DNA of 46,780 nucleotides from Sulfurimonas sp. (GTDB taxonomy: Bacteria; Campylobacterota; Campylobacteria; Campylobacterales; Sulfurimonadaceae). A program made the position numbers and the translations under genes. The notes beneath the pieces are model-generated. The model did no database searches. It was not told the DNA's origin and saw nothing but the letters and a program-made list of their open reading frames with translations. Position 1 is the first letter of the stretch. Each line of letters starts with the position of its first letter. The DNA lies in assembly GCA_013791885.1 (NCBI GenBank), contig VMSZ01000033.1:1-46780 (forward strand). The letters run 5' to 3'. Positions 25,058 through 33,896 of the stretch are shown one piece after another.

Positions 25058-27062
25058 CTTTTATGTCCGCAATTTTTAAGATGCTTTTGTAAATAGAAGC
25101 AACTAAAGATTTTCTGTTGTTTCTTACCGCCGCGTCTTCTGCATTTACCATAACATCTTCAAAGAATTTATCAAGTTCAGGTTTTAAGCCCAGAAGTGCG
25201 TCAAGTTCTTCTTCGTATGAAGTGTAAGTGTTTGCACTTACTGTCGTGTAACGAGCAAAGAGTGCGCTTTCTGCTGCGTTTTCAAAAAGTTTTTCATCCA
25301 CAGACAGAGCTGCGTTTAAATCTATATCTTTCGTAATATTTGCAACACGTTTGAAAGTAGAAGAAACTTCTGCAAAACCTTCAGAGTCTACAAGGTTTGC
25401 AAGTGCTTCTATTTTTTTGCCAAGACTTAAAACTTCTCTCTCTCCAGAAGCTAAAACCGCCTCAACAATAGACGGGTTCACTTTAAAGTACTGCTTTACA
25501 CGTTCCAAAAAGAAACTCTCAAGTTTTTGCATATCTATTTTCTCATAACCCTCAGAGAGCATTGTAAGAGTCTTAACAATGTCAAACGCCATGTTATGCT
25601 CTTTTGTAATGCGTAGAAGTCCGTTAACCGCACGACGCAGTGCAAACGGGTCGCGAGAACCTGTCGGGATTTGATTAACGCTAAAGAGTGCTAAAAGTGT
25701 GTCAAGTTTGATGCTCATTGCAACAATAGCGCTCAGAGGCGTTGAAGGTAAGTCACTCTCTTCGCCGTCTGGCAAATACTGCTCACGAATTGCCGTTGCA
25801 ACTTCTGCATTTTCCCCTTGAGCAAGTGCATAGTAAGCACCCATAAGTCCTTGAAGTTCTGTAAATTCATACACCATTTCACTGCTTAAATCAGCTTTCG
25901 CCAAAGAAATTGCACGCGTCAAGTCCTCTATTTTCGCTTCTGGTTTGTATATGTCAAAAAGAACAGAAGCAATTTTCTCTTCGCGTTTAATCTTGTCTGC
26001 AACAGTTCCAAGACCTTTGAAAAACGCAACCTTTTCAAGTGCCTGCGTGCTTAAACCATTTTTTAGGTCGTTGTCGTAAAAGAAAAGTCCATCAGCCAAA
26101 CGCGGACGTAAAACTCTTTCATTCCCCTCTATAACTTTTGAAAAATCATTTGTCAATGCGTTTGAGACGACCACAAATTTGTTAATGAGTTTACCATTTT
26201 CAAAGACCGGAAAGTAGCGTTGATGTTCTTTCATAGAAACTATGATAACCTCAGGAGGCAGCCTCAAGAATGCTTCATCAAACGAGCCCAAAAGAGGCGT
26301 CGGGTTTTCTGTGATGGCAACAACTTCATCAAGCAGATCTTCATCTATTTCAATTATGATGCCATGTGTATTTTCTAAAATTGCAAACGCAGTAAGAATA
26401 TTCTCACGTCTTTGCTCAGGGTAAAGTGTAACTCCGCCTTTTTTAAGCGTCTCGAAATACTCTTTTGCTCCACTTACAGGCGTTGCATCAAAGTTGCTGA
26501 TACGATGCACAAAAGTGTGTTTTGCAGACTTCACACCGAAGAGTTCAACATCAACAAGCGCATCTTCCAACAATACATTTACCCATCTGATAGGACGGAT
26601 AAAACTCTCGCTCGAGCTTCCCCATCTCATAGATTTTCCAAAGTCAAGAGAACTTATCCATGCCTGAAGCATCTCGCCTAAAAGCTCAGAAGATGCACGT
26701 CCCTGAACATCTTTTTTGTAGTAAAGAACTTCTTTGCCGTCTTTTTCTGCACTGCCAATCTCTTCTAAAGAAACGCCGCATTTTCTTGCAAAACCTTCAG
26801 CTGCTGGCGTTGCTTTGGAGTCTTTGTATGCCACAGCCATAGGCGCGCCAAAAAACTCTTCTACACTGTCTGCTTGAGAAGTCGGGAACTCATTGTGCCA
26901 AATCACCAAGCGTCTTGGCGTGTAGTAAAATTCAAACTCACACATGAGAGAGTTCTTTTCTAAAATATCAGCGTATTTTTTCTCTATATTTTTTAACTCT
27001 TTTAAAAGCGGAACCGCCGGAAGCTCTTCAACGCCTATTTCGATAAGTAGTGTTTTAAACAT
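25044..27062 (-). CDS. glyS: Glycyl-tRNA synthetase beta subunit
   Basis: A 672-residue protein starting MFKTLLIEIGVEELPAVPL, the standard GlyS N terminus. RRLVIWHNEFP, SMRWGSSSESFIRPIRWVNVLL, PPEVIIVSMKEHQRYFPVF and VLRPRLADGLFFYDNDLK are family landmarks. The C-terminal region is the HD-like and anticodon-binding part. It acts with GlyQ as a heterotetramer to charge tRNA-Gly; glyQ is not in the window. Length is normal. Confidence 0.97.
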   Translation of the reverse strand: MFKTLLIEIGVEELPAVPLLKELKNIEKKYADILEKNSLMCEFEFYYTPRRLVIWHNEFPTSQADSVEEFFGAPMAVAYKDSKATPAAEGFARKCGVSLEEIGSAEKDGKEVLYYKKDVQGRASSELLGEMLQAWISSLDFGKSMRWGSSSESFIRPIRWVNVLLEDALVDVELFGVKSAKHTFVHRISNFDATPVSGAKEYFETLKKGGVTLYPEQRRENILTAFAILENTHGIIIEIDEDLLDEVVAITENPTPLLGSFDEAFLRLPPEVIIVSMKEHQRYFPVFENGKLINKFVVVSNALTNDFSKVIEGNERVLRPRLADGLFFYDNDLKNGLSTQALEKVAFFKGLGTVADKIKREEKIASVLFDIYKPEAKIEDLTRAISLAKADLSSEMVYEFTELQGLMGAYYALAQGENAEVATAIREQYLPDGEESDLPSTPLSAIVAMSIKLDTLLALFSVNQIPTGSRDPFALRRAVNGLLRITKEHNMAFDIVKTLTMLSEGYEKIDMQKLESFFLERVKQYFKVNPSIVEAVLASGEREVLSLGKKIEALANLVDSEGFAEVSSTFKRVANITKDIDLNAALSVDEKLFENAAESALFARYTTVSANTYTSYEEELDALLGLKPELDKFFEDVMVNAEDAAVRNNRKSLVASIYKSILKIADIKEVSI

Positions 27063-27175
27063 ATCATAATCTCTTTATCTATTAAATTGCCGCGATTTTA
27101 CCTCTTTTTTGGTTAAAAAGTGCTGTTTAATCATTATTATCGTACTATTATGTATCAAAAAAACAGGTATTCTCT

Positions 27176-29143
27176 TTGAAAAAAATAATCTTTTTTCTGC
27201 TACTTTCAACACTCACATATGCAATACCGACTGTTGTAAGTGACTCTAAAAAGGTAAATATCACCGACTTTACCATCGAATACTTTGTCGATCGCACACA
27301 AACCATGAGCTTAAACGGGGTAAAGGAACAAAACTTTATAAAAGTAGCAAACAAGGCTTCTCTCTCAAACAACAAGCCTTATACCTGGTATAGATTTGCC
27401 ATCATTAATAAAACATCAAACACGCAAACACTCTATCTTCATAATTCTCTTGCATATCTCACGAATGCTATAAGCTTTTATGAAACCTTGGACCAAAAAG
27501 TTCTCAACACTCTCAAAATTGACTTAACCAAGGAGAACAATACAAAAAATATGTTTGGAACGGACGCCATATTCTCTTTTGAACTCGAACCTGATCAGAC
27601 AAAGATTGTTTACATTAAAAATGAAACACAATCCTACCAATTTTTTAACTTCAATATTTACGATAACCAAAGCTCAAAAGACTCTTTTAGAGAGAAAAAT
27701 ACTTATCTGCTTTTAATGCTTGGAATGCTTTTAGCATTCAGTATTTACCACTTTATTCTTTATGTCACGACAAAGTATCAGGAGTATTTATTCTATACAC
27801 TCTATTTATTGAGTGGTTTTACCTTGGAACTGCAGCTTTCGGGTCTACTCGCAAACGAATTTTCTTTTTACTATAATCCGACAAACAGCTATCTGCTTTT
27901 ATCTGTTATACTCGCCCCTATTTTTTTGCTTTTGTTTATTAAAACTGTTTTCAATACAAAAGAAAGCTATGGCGAACTAAACAAGTCTCTTAATTTTCTC
28001 TTAATCTTTTTTGGAATCAATTTTGTCTTTGGACTCTGGGACATACCGCATGCTTTGCGCTACACCCCCTATCTTTATGTTTTTATGTTTGCAGTTATCT
28101 TTCAAATCGCCATCGTTTTATATAAGAACAAGGAGCCATTTGCAAAAGTATTTTTAATCGCAAACAGCTTTTTTTTACTTACTGCAGTTATTGACAATCT
28201 TTTTTATTTAGGGCTATTACCTTACAGCAACTACACTTTTCATGCATTAGGCGTGGGATTTTTAGTAGAGTCGCTTGCCTTGGCGCTTATTCTTTCTCGA
28301 CATATAAACGCCATACGCGAAAACGATATGCAAAGAGAAAAAACATTACAGGTCCAAGAAGAACTTCGAAGAATTAACAAAGAACTTGAAATCAAAATCC
28401 AACAAGAAGTACAACTCTCCAGAGAAAAAGACAAAATTATGTTTCAGCAACGAAAGATGGCGAGCATGGGGGAGATGATAGAAAACATAGCTCACCAATG
28501 GAGACAGCCGCTCTCGCAGGTAAACGCATCTGTATTTCTTATAGACAACATCATTTTTGAGAAATACAAACAAGATGATGAGATAGAAAAAGAACTCCAA
28601 AACATAGAAAATTTGACAGAGTATATGTCTAATACAATTAACAATTTTAAAAACTTTTTTGATCACAATAAAGAAAAAAAGATTTTTTCTCTTGAAGATG
28701 TACTCAACAGTTCTCTCATGCTTTTAAAAGATGAACTGGATAAAAACTCCATTGACATCATAAAGGATATTCAGGAGAACATCATATATAAGGGCTATTT
28801 GGATGAACTTCAACAGGTATTTTTAATAATTTTCAATAATGCCCGGGACATTTTTTTAAGCAAAAATATTAAAAACCCTACACTCATCATTAAAATCCAT
28901 AAAACAGACAAGGAAATTGTCCTTTCCATTTGTGACAACGGAGGTGGAATCAAAAATGCTATCATAGATAAAATTTTTGATCCATATTTTACTACAAAAC
29001 ATAAAACGCAGGGAACCGGCCTAGGTTTATATATGTCTAAAGTCATCATAGAAGATAGTATGCAGGGCAATATAAGTGTTAAAAACAGCAAAGATGGAGC
29101 ATGTTTTAGTATTTTGCTGCCGTTAGAAAAGGAGGAATCATGA
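27176..29143 (+). CDS. 7TMR-DISM sensor histidine kinase
   Basis: A 655-residue protein from a TTG start with signal peptide MKKIIFFLLLSTLTYA. A periplasmic 7TMR-DISMED2-like beta domain (about 25-165, WYRFAIINKTSNTQTLYL) is followed by seven membrane spans (about 175-385) and a coiled coil. The kinase core has H-box MGEMIENIAHQWRQPL, an N-box with NNARD, then DNGGGI and GTGLGLYMSKVI. The DISM sensor class binds carbohydrates or other small ligands outside the membrane. It overlaps the response-regulator gene by four bases (ATGA). Confidence 0.93.
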   Translation: MKKIIFFLLLSTLTYAIPTVVSDSKKVNITDFTIEYFVDRTQTMSLNGVKEQNFIKVANKASLSNNKPYTWYRFAIINKTSNTQTLYLHNSLAYLTNAISFYETLDQKVLNTLKIDLTKENNTKNMFGTDAIFSFELEPDQTKIVYIKNETQSYQFFNFNIYDNQSSKDSFREKNTYLLLMLGMLLAFSIYHFILYVTTKYQEYLFYTLYLLSGFTLELQLSGLLANEFSFYYNPTNSYLLLSVILAPIFLLLFIKTVFNTKESYGELNKSLNFLLIFFGINFVFGLWDIPHALRYTPYLYVFMFAVIFQIAIVLYKNKEPFAKVFLIANSFFLLTAVIDNLFYLGLLPYSNYTFHALGVGFLVESLALALILSRHINAIRENDMQREKTLQVQEELRRINKELEIKIQQEVQLSREKDKIMFQQRKMASMGEMIENIAHQWRQPLSQVNASVFLIDNIIFEKYKQDDEIEKELQNIENLTEYMSNTINNFKNFFDHNKEKKIFSLEDVLNSSLMLLKDELDKNSIDIIKDIQENIIYKGYLDELQQVFLIIFNNARDIFLSKNIKNPTLIIKIHKTDKEIVLSICDNGGGIKNAIIDKIFDPYFTTKHKTQGTGLGLYMSKVIIEDSMQGNISVKNSKDGACFSILLPLEKEES

Positions 29144-29829
29144 ATAATGCCCAAGACTACAGAGTTTTGTACGTTGAAGATGAATTGGAAATACGCACGA
29201 GGTATTCTCTTTATTTGAAGCGTTTTTTTAAAGATGTTTATGAAGCTGATGATGGTGTAAAAGCCTATGAAATATACAAACAAAAACGGCCTGATATTCT
29301 TGTAATAGATATTAATATACCAAATCTTAACGGTATCGAGCTCCTGAGAAAAATCAGAAAAAATGACCACAATACCAAAGCCATCATGCTCACCGCTCAC
29401 TCAGACAAAAACTCTTTACTCGAATCTATGGATCTACGCCTTACAAAATATCTCATTAAGCCTGTAAGCAGAGAAACTCTCAAAAGTGCTCTTGATTCGG
29501 CTACAGCAGAGCTTATAAAATTTAATATTTTTTCCAAAAAGATACTATCCCTCAAAGACAGCTACCATTGGGATAACGATTCCAAAGAACTTTTTTGCAA
29601 TAACCTGCCAATTGCTTTAACTAAAAACGAAAAAGAGCTTTTTCATCTGCTTTGCCTGAAGCCAAACAGTACGGTTTCTTATGAAAATATTACTTATGAA
29701 CTGTGGCCTGAAGATATCAACGATAAATACTCGGCTATTAAGACACTTGTAAAAGGTCTAAGAAAAAAACTGCCTGAAGATACACTCGAGAATATACGCT
29801 CAACCGGCTACAAACTAAAAACAGTATAA
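29140..29829 (+). CDS. OmpR-family response regulator
   Basis: A 229-residue protein. The receiver domain has acidic residues VEDE, the phospho-acceptor in ILVIDINIPNLNG, Thr in AIMLTAHS and Lys in YLIKPVS. The C-terminal winged helix (about 140-229) shows LTKNEKELFHLLC and the recognition segment SAIKTLVKGLRKKLP ending STGYKL. It is the cognate partner of the overlapping 7TMR-DISM kinase and should control its own set of promoters; targets are not visible here. Confidence 0.93.
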   Translation: MNNAQDYRVLYVEDELEIRTRYSLYLKRFFKDVYEADDGVKAYEIYKQKRPDILVIDINIPNLNGIELLRKIRKNDHNTKAIMLTAHSDKNSLLESMDLRLTKYLIKPVSRETLKSALDSATAELIKFNIFSKKILSLKDSYHWDNDSKELFCNNLPIALTKNEKELFHLLCLKPNSTVSYENITYELWPEDINDKYSAIKTLVKGLRKKLPEDTLENIRSTGYKLKTV

Positions 29830-29933
29830 AATAAATTTTTTCTTAAATAAGACAAATATACTCTTGTTTATGTTTATCTAAAAGTTTTTCGAGTTACAAT
29901 ACTGCAAAATAAATTAACCCTAAAGGACTCCAT

Positions 29934-30320
29934 ATGCCAAAGATTAACAAATATGTTGATATCGACACTGTAGAAAGAGAAGCTAAGAAAGATTTAATTG
30001 ACCGTCACTCTCCGTTTATTCACTGTGCGGACACTGCAAAAGCCGGTGAACCATTCGAAGTAACTGTAAAAATGGGTCAAGAATATACTCACCCGGATGA
30101 TTTTGATCACTTCATCGAGTCTGTAACTCTTTTCAACGGTGAAACTAAATTAGCTCAAGCTACATATGTTCCTGGTACTCTTGGAAATGTAAAAGCTCAC
30201 AACACAACAACTTTTACAATCATCCCAACTGGTAAAAAACTTACTCTAGTTGCTCATGGTTACTGTACAAAACACGGTATCTGGGAAGGTACTCCTGTAG
30301 AAGTAACAGTAGCAGACTAA
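29934..30320 (+). CDS. Class II superoxide reductase (neelaredoxin-type)
   Basis: A 128-residue single-domain protein. Ligands of the Fe(His)4(Cys) centre are visible: His in RHSPFI, two His in YTHPDDFDHFIES and the CxxH pair in GYCTKHGIWEG. No N-terminal desulforedoxin domain is present, so this is the one-iron class. It reduces superoxide to peroxide without making oxygen, which suits microaerophiles. AAAGGA precedes the ATG and codon use looks like that of a highly expressed gene. A clear terminator follows. Confidence 0.95.
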   Translation: MPKINKYVDIDTVEREAKKDLIDRHSPFIHCADTAKAGEPFEVTVKMGQEYTHPDDFDHFIESVTLFNGETKLAQATYVPGTLGNVKAHNTTTFTIIPTGKKLTLVAHGYCTKHGIWEGTPVEVTVAD

Positions 30321-30331
30321 TCTTCTTTCCG

Positions 30332-30361
30332 ATAAAGAGCCTTGAGCTCTTTATCTTTTCA
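30332..30361 (+). terminator. Rho-independent terminator of the superoxide reductase gene
   Basis: Perfect 10-bp stem GATAAAGAGC / GCTCTTTATC around a five-base loop CTTGA, directly followed by TTTT. It begins 11 bases after the superoxide reductase stop codon. Confidence 0.9.
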
Positions 30362-30446
30362 CCTCAAACAGAATATATTCTTTCCTTAGCAAATTTTCTA
30401 TACTATGTCATCATCTAAAAAGTATACATAATAGGGAGAAGCGTTC

Positions 30447-31727
30447 TTGCCATTTGAAATTTCAAACCTAAAAAAACACAATTCGTATTTACTCAAACTT
30501 TTAACAGAGAATCTTCCTGATATGCTCTGGGTTAAAGATATAAACGGAGTATACCTCTACGTCAATCAAGCTATTTGCGACGGCTTACTCATGGCCAAAG
30601 ACACAAACGAGCCCATAGGCAAAAATGATCTGTTTTTTGCTTTGCGAGAAAGAGAAAAGCATATAGACAATCCGGATTGGCATACATTTGGAGAGTTATG
30701 TTTTAATTCAGACATGATTGTCATAGAGAACAATCGGGCGATGAAATTTGAAGAGTATGGAAATGTTAAAGGAGAATTGCTTTATTTAGAAGTGAACAAG
30801 GCTCCTTTTTATGACAAAGACGGAAAGATTATCGGTACAGTAGGCACCGGACGTGATATTACAGAGCTAAAAAAAATACAGCTTGATTTAGAAAAAAGTC
30901 TTATTCTTCTCGATCAGCAAAAAGAGCAACTTGAGATTTTTAATACCAAGCTTGAAATGAGAGTAAAAGAAGAGATTGAAAAGCAGAAAAAACAAGAGCA
31001 TATGATTCTGCATCAATCACGACAAGCGGCTATGGGAGAGATGATTGAGTCCATAGCTCACCAATGGAGACAACCGCTCAATATCATAGGCTTAGCGACT
31101 GTCAATCTTGAAACGCTGTATGCCTTTGGGAAAATGACTGAAAAACAGTTTCATGAGAAAATGGATATTATCGGTCTTAATATTAACTATATGTCCGATA
31201 CTATTGATGATTTTAGAAACTTCCTCAAGCCTGAACGAGAGATGGTCAACTTCTCTCCAAAAAAGAGCATTCAAGAAGTTTTAACTATTCTTAGCGCGCA
31301 ATTTCACAACAATAATATTATAGAGGTTTTAAAAACTCAATGCGATATTCTCTTTTATGGAGTAGAAAACGAATTTAAGCAGGTGCTGTTTATTATTCTC
31401 AATAATGCAAGAGAAGCTATTAAAGCACAGATTGAAAAAGGGAAAATAGAAAAAGGCACTATTTCTCTCTCACTCGAATGCAAAGAAGAACAAGGAGTTA
31501 TTAAAATCAGTGACAATGGCGGCGGTATTAATCCAAGTATTATAAATTCTATTTTCGACCCCTACTTCAGCACTAAACATCATGCAAATGGAACCGGAGT
31601 CGGACTGCATATTGCAAAAAATATTATTGAAAGCAGAATGAAAGGCCTAATAGAAGTTACAAACATAGCCTCAGGTTCATGCTTTAGCATTACCTTACCC
31701 TTAGCTACAGAAGAACATCCCAACTAA
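30447..31727 (+). CDS. Soluble PAS-domain sensor histidine kinase, orphan
   Basis: A 426-residue protein from a TTG start with AGGGAG in front. A PAS domain (about 14-145: LTENLPDMLWVKDINGVYLYVNQAICDGLL ... VGTGRDITELKK) leads through a coiled coil to the kinase core, with H-box MGEMIESIAHQWRQPL, N-box NNAREAI, DNGGGI and GTGVGLHIAKNII. There are no membrane spans, so it senses a cytoplasmic signal. Its H-box is nearly the same as that of the 7TMR-DISM kinase 3 kb upstream. No regulator gene is adjacent. Confidence 0.92.
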   Translation: MPFEISNLKKHNSYLLKLLTENLPDMLWVKDINGVYLYVNQAICDGLLMAKDTNEPIGKNDLFFALREREKHIDNPDWHTFGELCFNSDMIVIENNRAMKFEEYGNVKGELLYLEVNKAPFYDKDGKIIGTVGTGRDITELKKIQLDLEKSLILLDQQKEQLEIFNTKLEMRVKEEIEKQKKQEHMILHQSRQAAMGEMIESIAHQWRQPLNIIGLATVNLETLYAFGKMTEKQFHEKMDIIGLNINYMSDTIDDFRNFLKPEREMVNFSPKKSIQEVLTILSAQFHNNNIIEVLKTQCDILFYGVENEFKQVLFIILNNAREAIKAQIEKGKIEKGTISLSLECKEEQGVIKISDNGGGINPSIINSIFDPYFSTKHHANGTGVGLHIAKNIIESRMKGLIEVTNIASGSCFSITLPLATEEHPN

Positions 31728-31739
31728 TACGAGTAGAAT

Positions 31740-32489
31740 TTATTTTGCATTGAGTTTTTTGACTATCTGAGTGATTCTCTCTATTCTGTTGTCATCATTT
31801 GGGTGTGTTGAAAGAAATTCCAGTTGCGCGGCACCTTTGCTTTGTTTCATATTTTTCCAAAATTCCACCGCTTCATTGATGTTATACCCAGCTTTTTTCA
31901 TCAGATGGATTCCTATCTCATCCGCTTCGTGCTCATGACTTCTGCTGTAAGGAAGCATGACTCCAAGTTGCGTGCCGTATCCGTACGCTGTGTTAAACGC
32001 AGAAGTATATTCCGGGGCTGTTGCCTGAACGAGAATATTTCCCAGACTTTGAACACCCTGAGATATTTGTTGGTGGCTCATACGCTCTGCACCGTGTCTT
32101 GCAAGCGCATGAGCTACCTCATGTGACATTATGGTTGCCAGCTGGTCATCATTATGCGCCATTGGAAGTATGCCCGTGTATACAACTACTTTGCCTCCTG
32201 GCAAACAAAAAGCGTTTACTTGCTTATCGTCAACAAGATTAAACTCCCACTGAAAATCTTTTCTCTGCGCGGCAAGTGCTATCTTTTCACCAATTTTTTT
32301 AACACGCGCGCTCTGCGTTTTGTCTGTACTTAATTTTGCCTGCGCCATAAACTCTTTGTAGCTCTTTTCTCCTAGAGCATTCTCTTCACTCGGTGACATT
32401 AAAAGTACTTGACTTCTCTCTGTAACGGGAGTCGTTCCGACACAGCCCGTAAACAAAAGCGCTAAAGCCACTAAAATTATTTTTTTCAT
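31740..32489 (-). CDS. M48-family metallopeptidase lipoprotein
   Basis: A 249-residue protein with a lipoprotein signal (ALALLFTGCVG). The zinc site is HEVAHALARHG (HExxH), and the third ligand is Glu in SHEHEADEIGIHLM. KVVVYTGILP and the late FLSTHPNDDNRIERI are typical of LoiP/BepA-like periplasmic M48 proteases, which act in outer-membrane quality control. No TPR domain is attached, so it is of the short LoiP-like type. Confidence 0.93.
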   Translation of the reverse strand: MKKIILVALALLFTGCVGTTPVTERSQVLLMSPSEENALGEKSYKEFMAQAKLSTDKTQSARVKKIGEKIALAAQRKDFQWEFNLVDDKQVNAFCLPGGKVVVYTGILPMAHNDDQLATIMSHEVAHALARHGAERMSHQQISQGVQSLGNILVQATAPEYTSAFNTAYGYGTQLGVMLPYSRSHEHEADEIGIHLMKKAGYNINEAVEFWKNMKQSKGAAQLEFLSTHPNDDNRIERITQIVKKLNAK

Positions 32490-32535
32490 CTTAACTCCTA
32501 TTTTTTTGTATTTTAGCGAAATGCTTTTGTATTTT

Positions 32536-32823
32536 TTATATTTGATAACTCTTTTTACGCTCTGTTGTGTAATACCACCAAACTCGCGGTTCGCCCCCGT
32601 TTATAAAGTCTGTAATAGAAATCAAGACATCAAGAAGACATGGGTCTTCTCTTTTTCCACTTTGCTCACACATCAATCTATAAAGCTCAAGCGACTTCTT
32701 TCCTTCTAGCATTTGCGGTGATTTTATCCCTATGTAGTGTAATTTTTTCGCCAAAATTACACCTATGTTTGGTAAATCGGTCAATTTTTTTACATTTTTA
32801 CGCACTACTTTTGAAGGATGCAT
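32536..32823 (-). CDS. Cdd1/pathogenicity-locus-like helix-hairpin-helix protein
   Basis: A 95-residue protein with a helix-hairpin-helix LTDLPNIGVILAKKLHYIGIKSPQML, then a short C-terminal region DPCLLDVLISITDFINGGEPRVWWYYTTERK. This pattern is annotated as pathogenicity locus (Cdd1) in many genomes. The hairpin suggests DNA or protein binding; no enzymatic role is known to me. Monocistronic on the minus strand. Confidence 0.72.
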   Translation of the reverse strand: MHPSKVVRKNVKKLTDLPNIGVILAKKLHYIGIKSPQMLEGKKSLELYRLMCEQSGKREDPCLLDVLISITDFINGGEPRVWWYYTTERKKSYQI

Positions 32824-32926
32824 TATTTAATCTCCTATAAATATGCAATATAACATACAAATTACAATGATACGACATTTTTGTCCTCATTTTGTCACTC
32901 CCATACTATTAAACTAAACAAGCATC

Positions 32927-32942
32927 TAGAACGCAAAATGCA
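32927..32942 (+). promoter_or_regulatory. Sigma-54-like -24/-12 promoter before the NifX-like/clp/nifS operon
   Basis: TAGAACGCAAAATGCA has the spacing of a -24/-12 promoter (consensus in this phylum about GGAAC-N5-TTGC). The -24 GG is AG and the -12 TTGC is ATGC. It ends 35 bases before the ATG of the first operon gene. The same 16-base form recurs four more times in the nif region and was not noticed elsewhere. Confidence 0.6.
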
Positions 32943-32977
32943 TTATTTTCATAAAATAAACCAATAAAGGCGTTGTT

Positions 32978-33418
32978 ATGAAGATAGCTTTACCACTGCA
33001 CGACTCTCTAGCAATCTACCACGACAATGCGCATACAGCGCCTAAGTTCGGCATTTATAACATAGATAAAGACTGTGATGATATTCACGTAACTCTTAAT
33101 AGTATTGTTGAAAATCCCTTAAACGCAATCAAATGCAATGACTTTGAAATGGAACAGCGCAACTGCGATTGCAACACAGAGCGCCAGCACAATCTTAGAC
33201 ACAAATGTGAACACTACACCCTGCTTGAAATCATACATGGATGCACTTTTTTACTGGCAAGCAAATATTGTCTAAACACAAAAATAATGATGAAAAACGG
33301 TGGTATTACCATTATAAAAATACCGCCGATTGCAAAAAAAATAGACACAGCGATTAAAAACTTTTTAATAGGAGCCTCACTTGCAAATACAATCAAACAC
33401 ATACACCATGAATCTTGA
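32978..33418 (+). CDS. NifX/NifB-C-like protein with a cysteine-rich insert
   Basis: A 146-residue protein that starts MKIALPLHDSLAIYHDNAHTAPKFGIYNI, the beta-strand entry of the dinitrogenase iron-molybdenum cofactor-binding fold (NifX, NafY, NifB C-terminal domain). A segment with His and Cys (CNDFEMEQRNCDCNTERQHNLRHKCEHY) replaces the usual loop and could bind metal. The last part (GASLANTIKHIHHES) is the usual helix. It heads a six-gene operon ending in nifS, under a sigma-54-like promoter. A role in cofactor or cluster carriage is inferred. Confidence 0.65.
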   Translation: MKIALPLHDSLAIYHDNAHTAPKFGIYNIDKDCDDIHVTLNSIVENPLNAIKCNDFEMEQRNCDCNTERQHNLRHKCEHYTLLEIIHGCTFLLASKYCLNTKIMMKNGGITIIKIPPIAKKIDTAIKNFLIGASLANTIKHIHHES

Positions 33419-33896
33419 AGAGTTACCTTTGGACATAGGCTATGCCTCCCAAAAAGTGACAATGAGTGACATAAATGGCAAAGAGTGTGTTGTTGGAGGA
33501 CAAAATGGTCTTACACAGCTCTTTGTTACTGCCCCCTCTCTTGACGCTGCGTTTTTAGAAGAGCTTAAAAGTCTAAGTGAAATTCTTCCTAAAGGCGGAG
33601 CATACGAAGTAACTGCTTCACTTATTGTCGCAAATAGCAAACATCAAAATCCATTAATTGAGGGATTTGATTTTTACATCGATACACAAGAGGAGTTTGG
33701 GGATTTTTACGGTGTGCGTCTCAAAGGAGAGCCTTACCATGATGAATTTACAAAAGCGCTCATTTTAGTATCAAAAGACGGAGCAATATTTTATGATGAA
33801 TTTTCTTCCAATTTAGAAGATAAATTTAATTTAGACACACTCTATAGAAAAATAGCAGCGGCACAACTCTGCTACACTGGAAAAGGATGCCATTAA
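33381..33896 (+). CDS. Thiol-peroxidase-like protein lacking the peroxidatic cysteine
   Basis: A 171-residue protein. TTG 33381 is preceded by GGAG and overlaps the upstream gene; ATG 33408 is an alternative start. The order of elements follows Tpx: KVTMSDINGKECVVGG, LTQLFVTAPSLD, GFDFYIDTQEEFGDFYGVRLKGEPYHDEFTKALILVSKDGAIFYDEF. Where Tpx has TPVC the sequence reads AAFLEE, so the catalytic Cys is absent. The only cysteines after the N-terminal half lie in the tail LCYTGKGCH. A peroxidase role is unlikely; a binding or chaperone role in the nif operon is a guess. Confidence 0.6.
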   Translation: MQIQSNTYTMNLEELPLDIGYASQKVTMSDINGKECVVGGQNGLTQLFVTAPSLDAAFLEELKSLSEILPKGGAYEVTASLIVANSKHQNPLIEGFDFYIDTQEEFGDFYGVRLKGEPYHDEFTKALILVSKDGAIFYDEFSSNLEDKFNLDTLYRKIAAAQLCYTGKGCH

